From NCBI GenBank assembly GCA_900465665.1, contig UBJO01000049.1:186001-250000 (forward strand): DNA of 64,000 nt, given 5' to 3'. The stretch comes from Hyphomicrobiales bacterium. Lineage in GTDB: Bacteria > Pseudomonadota > Alphaproteobacteria > Rhizobiales > Rhizobiaceae. A model generated the notes under the pieces. That model made no database searches. It had not been told where the DNA came from and saw only the letters and a program-made list of their open reading frames with translations. Numbering within the stretch: position 1 is the stretch's first letter; each line of letters starts with the position of its first letter. Positions 60,474 to 64,000 of the stretch are shown one piece after another. The translations under genes and the position numbers were made by a program.

Positions 60474-62645
60474 ATGAGCCGCATCGAAAAACACGGTCTT
60501 GCGATTGAAGCCGTCCTTCATGATTTCCTGGTCAAGGAGGCGCTTCCCGGTCTCGGGCTCGATGCGGACAAGTTCTTCGCCGACTTCTCGGCCATCGTCC
60601 ATGATCTGGCGCCGAAAAACCGCGAACTGCTCGCCAAGCGCGACGCGCTGCAGCTGCGCATCGACGACTGGTATCGCCAGCACGGCGCCCCCACCGATAT
60701 GGACGCCTATCAGGCCTTCCTGCGCGAGATCGGCTATCTCCTGCCGGAGGGCTCCGACTTCCAGGTCAGCACGACCAATGTCGATCCGGAGATCGCTTCG
60801 ATCGCCGGCCCGCAGTTGGTCGTGCCGGTCATGAACGCCCGCTACGCGCTGAACGCCGCCAATGCTCGCTGGGGCTCGCTCTATGACGCGCTCTACGGCA
60901 CCGACGCGATTTCCGAGGCCGACGGCGCGGAGAAGGGCAAAGGCTACAATCCGAAGCGCGGCGAAAAGGTCATCGCCTGGGTTCGCGATTTCCTCGACAA
61001 CGCCGTTCCGCTCATCGATTGGAGCTGGAAGGACGTCGCCGGCCTCGTCATCAAGGACGGCGCGCTCGCTATCACGTCCACTGACGGCGAGCATGTCGCG
61101 CTGAAGGATGCCTCGCATTTCGCCGGCTATCGAGGCGATGCGGCGGCTCCGACCAACATCCTGCTGAAGAACAACGGCATCCATATCGACATCGTCATCG
61201 ATGCCGGAACTGCGATCGGCAAGAGCGACGCCGCGCACATCTCCGATGTCTGGCTTGAATCCGCCATCACCACGATCATGGACTGCGAGGATTCCATCGC
61301 CGCCGTCGACGCCGAGGACAAGACCGAGGTCTACCGCAACTGGCTCGGCCTGATGAAGGGCGATCTGCAGGAAGAGGTCGTGAAGGGCGGCAAGAGCTTC
61401 ATCCGCAAGCTCAATCCCGATCTAGATTACACCGGCCCGGATGGCGCGGGCTTCGAGGTCCATCGCCGCTCGCTGATGCTGATCCGCAATGTCGGTCACC
61501 TCATGACGAATCCGGCTATCCTTGATCGAGATGGCAACGAGGTGCCCGAGGGGATCATGGACGCGATGATCACCGCCGCCATCGCGCTTTACGACATCGG
61601 CCCCAACGGCCGCCGCAAGAATTCGCGCACCGGCTCCATGTATGTCGTCAAGCCGAAGATGCACGGCCCCGAGGAAGTCGCCTTCGCCGTCGAGATCTTC
61701 GGCCGCGTCGAGGATGCGCTCGGCATGGCGAAGAACACCATGAAGATGGGCATCATGGACGAGGAGCGCCGCACCACCGTCAACCTCAAGGAGTGCATTC
61801 GCGCCGCCCGCGAGCGCGTCGTCTTCATCAACACCGGCTTCCTCGATCGCACCGGCGACGAGATGCACACCTCGATGGAAGCCGGTCCGATGATCCGCAA
61901 GGGCGACATGAAGCAGGCCGCCTGGATCGCGGCTTACGAGAACTGGAACGTCGATATCGGTCTCGAATGCGGCCTCTCCGGCCATGCGCAGATCGGCAAG
62001 GGCATGTGGGCCATGCCGGATTTGATGGCGGCCATGCTGGAGCAGAAGATCGCCCATCCGAAGGCCGGCGCCAACACCGCGTGGGTCCCGTCGCCGACCG
62101 CAGCGACCCTGCACGCCACGCATTATCACCGCGTCAACGTCGCCAATGTCCAGCGCGGCCTGAAGGATCGCCCGCGCGCCAAGCTGAGCGATATCCTGTC
62201 CGTGCCCGTCGCCGTCCGTCCCAATTGGACGCCGGAGGAAGTCCAGCGCGAACTCGACAACAACGCGCAGGGGATTCTGGGCTACGTCGTGCGCTGGGTC
62301 GATCAGGGCGTCGGCTGCTCCAAGGTTCCGGACATCAACAATGTCGGCCTGATGGAAGACCGCGCGACGTTGCGCATCTCGGCGCAGCATATGGCGAACT
62401 GGCTGCACCACAAGGTCGTCACCGAAGATCAGATTGTCGAGACGATGAAGCGCATGGCCGCCGTGGTCGATGGCCAGAACGCCGGGGACGCGGCTTATCA
62501 TCCGATGGCTAAAGATTTCGACCGCTCGATCGCCTTCCAGGCCGCTCTCGAACTGGTCTTGAAGGGCAGGGCGCAGCCGAACGGCTATACCGAGCCGGTC
62601 CTGCACCGCCGTCGCCTGGAGCTGAAGGCCGCGCAAGCGGCCTGA
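60474..62645 (+). CDS. glcB: Malate synthase G
   Basis: Condenses glyoxylate and acetyl-CoA to malate; 723 residues, monomeric G isoform. Sequence landmarks include MDCEDSIAAVDAEDK (metal acid region), GRRKNSRTGSMYVVKPKMHG, FINTGFLDRTGDEMH with the catalytic Asp region further on, and the C-terminal VEEQ-like domain (DQGVGCSKVPDINNVGLMEDRATLRIS). Isocitrate lyase is not in the window. It ends at a strong terminator shared with the L,D-transpeptidase gene. Confidence 0.97.
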   Translation: MSRIEKHGLAIEAVLHDFLVKEALPGLGLDADKFFADFSAIVHDLAPKNRELLAKRDALQLRIDDWYRQHGAPTDMDAYQAFLREIGYLLPEGSDFQVSTTNVDPEIASIAGPQLVVPVMNARYALNAANARWGSLYDALYGTDAISEADGAEKGKGYNPKRGEKVIAWVRDFLDNAVPLIDWSWKDVAGLVIKDGALAITSTDGEHVALKDASHFAGYRGDAAAPTNILLKNNGIHIDIVIDAGTAIGKSDAAHISDVWLESAITTIMDCEDSIAAVDAEDKTEVYRNWLGLMKGDLQEEVVKGGKSFIRKLNPDLDYTGPDGAGFEVHRRSLMLIRNVGHLMTNPAILDRDGNEVPEGIMDAMITAAIALYDIGPNGRRKNSRTGSMYVVKPKMHGPEEVAFAVEIFGRVEDALGMAKNTMKMGIMDEERRTTVNLKECIRAARERVVFINTGFLDRTGDEMHTSMEAGPMIRKGDMKQAAWIAAYENWNVDIGLECGLSGHAQIGKGMWAMPDLMAAMLEQKIAHPKAGANTAWVPSPTAATLHATHYHRVNVANVQRGLKDRPRAKLSDILSVPVAVRPNWTPEEVQRELDNNAQGILGYVVRWVDQGVGCSKVPDINNVGLMEDRATLRISAQHMANWLHHKVVTEDQIVETMKRMAAVVDGQNAGDAAYHPMAKDFDRSIAFQAALELVLKGRAQPNGYTEPVLHRRRLELKAAQAA

Positions 62646-62663
62646 TCCCCACATAGTAGATAC

Positions 62664-62705
62664 AAAAAGGCCGCCGGAGCGAATGTTCCGGCGGCCTTTT
62701 TTATA
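62664..62705. terminator. Bidirectional terminator after glcB and the L,D-transpeptidase gene
   Basis: About 15 bp stem AAAAAGGCCGCCGGA / TCCGGCGGCCTTTTT, flanked by A-run and T-run, between the convergent genes. Confidence 0.9.
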
Positions 62706-62723
62706 CCGAATTTCAGGTCCAGC

Positions 62724-63413
62724 TTACTGGATGACGATGACCTTGGAGGTCGTCTTGCCCGGACGGACGCGGCTGTAGAGGTCGATGACGTCCTGGTTGA
62801 TCAGGCGGATGCAGCCAGACGAAGCGGCGGTGCCGATCGAAGCCCATTCCGGGGTGCCGTGCAGGCGGAACAGCGTGTCCTTGCCTTCTTCGTTGAAGAG
62901 GTACATGGCGCGTGCGCCGAGCGGGTTGGAAAGGCCAGGACCCATGCCGTCTTCGACGTACTTGGCGATCTCGGGGCGGCGAACGGCCATTTCCTTCGGG
63001 GGATGCCAGTTCGGCCATTCCTGCTTCCAGGCGACGTATGCGGTGCCGGCCCATGCGAAGCCCTGCTTGCCGACGCCGATGCCGTAGCGCATCGCCTTGC
63101 CGCCGGGCATGATGTAGTAGAGGAAACGTTCGCGGGTGTTTACGATGATCGTGCCCGGACGTTCCGTGGTTTCGTAGGAGACAACCTGCCTGTGGAACTG
63201 CGGCTTGACCTTCTGGATCGGGATCGCCGGCAGCGAATATCCGGCATCCGTGGTGACGCCGTAAGCGTCGTCGAAGATCTGCGCGGTCTGGACCGTCGGA
63301 CCCGGCATGGCAGCCTTGTTTTCGACAGAGGCGCTCTCGGAAGTCGTTGAGCAACCGGCCAGAGCGAGCGTCGCCATCAGGCCGAATACAGGAAGTGCAT
63401 TGCGGATGCGCAT
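62724..63413 (-). CDS. L,D-transpeptidase lipoprotein (YkuD domain)
   Basis: 229-residue predicted lipoprotein: signal peptide ending in the lipobox LALAGC (Cys21), then a YkuD domain with HGTPEWASIG and the catalytic SSGCIRLINQD. Such enzymes make 3-3 peptidoglycan cross-links or attach outer-membrane proteins to the wall; Rhizobiales, with polar growth, carry many. The precise reaction is not known. It converges with glcB. The 181 bp upstream, before mmcB, hold only a GC-poor intergenic stretch. Confidence 0.93.
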   Translation of the reverse strand: MRIRNALPVFGLMATLALAGCSTTSESASVENKAAMPGPTVQTAQIFDDAYGVTTDAGYSLPAIPIQKVKPQFHRQVVSYETTERPGTIIVNTRERFLYYIMPGGKAMRYGIGVGKQGFAWAGTAYVAWKQEWPNWHPPKEMAVRRPEIAKYVEDGMGPGLSNPLGARAMYLFNEEGKDTLFRLHGTPEWASIGTAASSGCIRLINQDVIDLYSRVRPGKTTSKVIVIQ

Positions 63414-63594
63414 GGATGTCTCTTAAGAATGGGGCAAGGGAGGATCGTTCTTTCGAACCATCTTAGATTATGGTTTATTTTCGATTAACTTCGCCTTGGC
63501 AAGCTGTTGCAGTGCGGCGGAGCAATTACGCAATGGCAAACTAGAACCGCATGGTTTTTTTGCAACAACGCGGGCGCCGGACCCCAACTTATCC

Positions 63595-64000
63595 ATGACG
63601 ATTTTGAGTGTTTACAATAACAATCCGTTAATCGATGGCCGACAATCGGACAGGGCCATGCTGGTGCGTCGCGGCACTCAAATTCTACTTCACGAGATGC
63701 GTCACGCCGTGTTGCCCGAACTGCCGCTCGCAAGCGGCCGACGCGCCGATCTGATCACCGTCTCGGACAAGGGCGAAATCTGGATCATCGAAATCAAGAC
63801 GTCGATCGAGGACTTCAGGGTGGATCGCAAGTGGCCGGAATATCGTCTGCATTGCGACCGGCTGTTCTTCGCGACACACAAGGATGTGCCGCTCGATATC
63901 TTCCCCGAGGATTGCGGCCTGTTTCTCTCCGATGGCTATGGCGCCCACATGATCCGCGAGGCACCCGAGCATAAGCTCGCGCCCGCCACCCGCAAATCCG
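63595..64000 (+). CDS. mmcB: MmcB family DNA repair protein (3' partial)
   Basis: Alphaproteobacterial MmcB (DUF1052), a PD-(D/E)XK nuclease-fold protein linked to mitomycin C resistance and the SOS response in Caulobacter. The frame starts at ATG 63595 (MTILSVYNNNPLIDGRQSDRA) or 63658, and runs off the window after 135 codons with no stop. The nuclease core is seen in ASGRRADLITVS and IWIIEIKTS, with RVDRKWPEYRLHCDRLFFATH downstream. Because it is open at the end, its final residues and neighbour are not visible. Confidence 0.88.
   Translation, partial: MTILSVYNNNPLIDGRQSDRAMLVRRGTQILLHEMRHAVLPELPLASGRRADLITVSDKGEIWIIEIKTSIEDFRVDRKWPEYRLHCDRLFFATHKDVPLDIFPEDCGLFLSDGYGAHMIREAPEHKLAPATRKS

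Noticed and set aside
1..64000. tRNA or rRNA genes, insertion sequences, prophage, CRISPR arrays, toxin-antitoxin or defence islands
   Set aside because: None was recognised. Gene content is core metabolism and cell-cycle genes with uniform composition, and no direct-repeat arrays or transposase genes were seen.

Overview
This is a high-GC chromosomal window from a member of the Rhizobiaceae, most likely Rhizobium sensu lato. The pointers are the gene order around the replication origin (parB-parA-rsmG-mnmG-mnmE-rho-hemJ-hemE, origin, ppsR-maf-aroE-coaE-dnaQ-secB), the ChvG/ChvI acid-sensing pair next to a short HprK and PTS-Ntr genes, AddAB instead of RecBCD, a DivL-type pseudo-kinase, TimA and MmcB. 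No tRNA, rRNA, insertion sequence, prophage or CRISPR array was seen. The window is a compact, vertically inherited core-genome region with many 1-11 bp gene overlaps.

1-10.2 kb: the end of holA, then a leftward block of segregation (parA, parB), RNA modification (rsmG, mnmG, mnmE), Rho and heme genes (hemJ, hemE), with three parS-type palindromes. The 402 bp between hemE and ppsR carry an AT-rich stretch and DnaA-box-like sites. Genes diverge from it on both sides, so I call it the probable chromosomal origin. 10.2-20.4 kb: rightward ppsR-maf-aroE-coaE-dnaQ, then secB and fxsA (leftward), then timA-mltA-smr-xre and gyrB.

20.4-30.6 kb: a nitroreductase, a fumarylacetoacetase-family hydrolase, an intracellular PHA depolymerase, a DUF2852 membrane protein, a YgjP-type metallopeptidase, the trpF-trpB-trpA-accD-folC operon, and trxA. 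30.6-42.4 kb: a leftward cluster divL, tsaE-amgK fusion, murU-like, addB, addA, trxA, linking cell-cycle signalling, t6A tRNA modification, cell-wall sugar recycling and double-strand break repair. 42.4-48.2 kb: ahcY with an upstream 20 bp inverted repeat, then ptsH, the EIIA gene, hprK, chvG and chvI.

48.2-64 kb: pckA behind an AT-rich regulatory region, arfB-alkB, the leftward histidine operon hisB-DUF2628-hisH-hisA-hisF-hisE-coaA, hslV-hslU, a DUF1402 secreted protein with lytic-transglycosylase-like motifs, a cytochrome P450, glcB, an L,D-transpeptidase lipoprotein and the start of mmcB.

The most interesting points are the DivL kinase with tyrosine at the phospho-acceptor site, the DUF1402 protein as a possible unrecognised muramidase-fold enzyme, two parS-like sites away from parAB (one 46 kb away inside a terminator), helically phased CGATT repeats upstream of pckA, an operator-like palindrome upstream of ahcY, and an AccD that has lost most of its zinc-ribbon cysteines. 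No wholly new multi-gene system was found.
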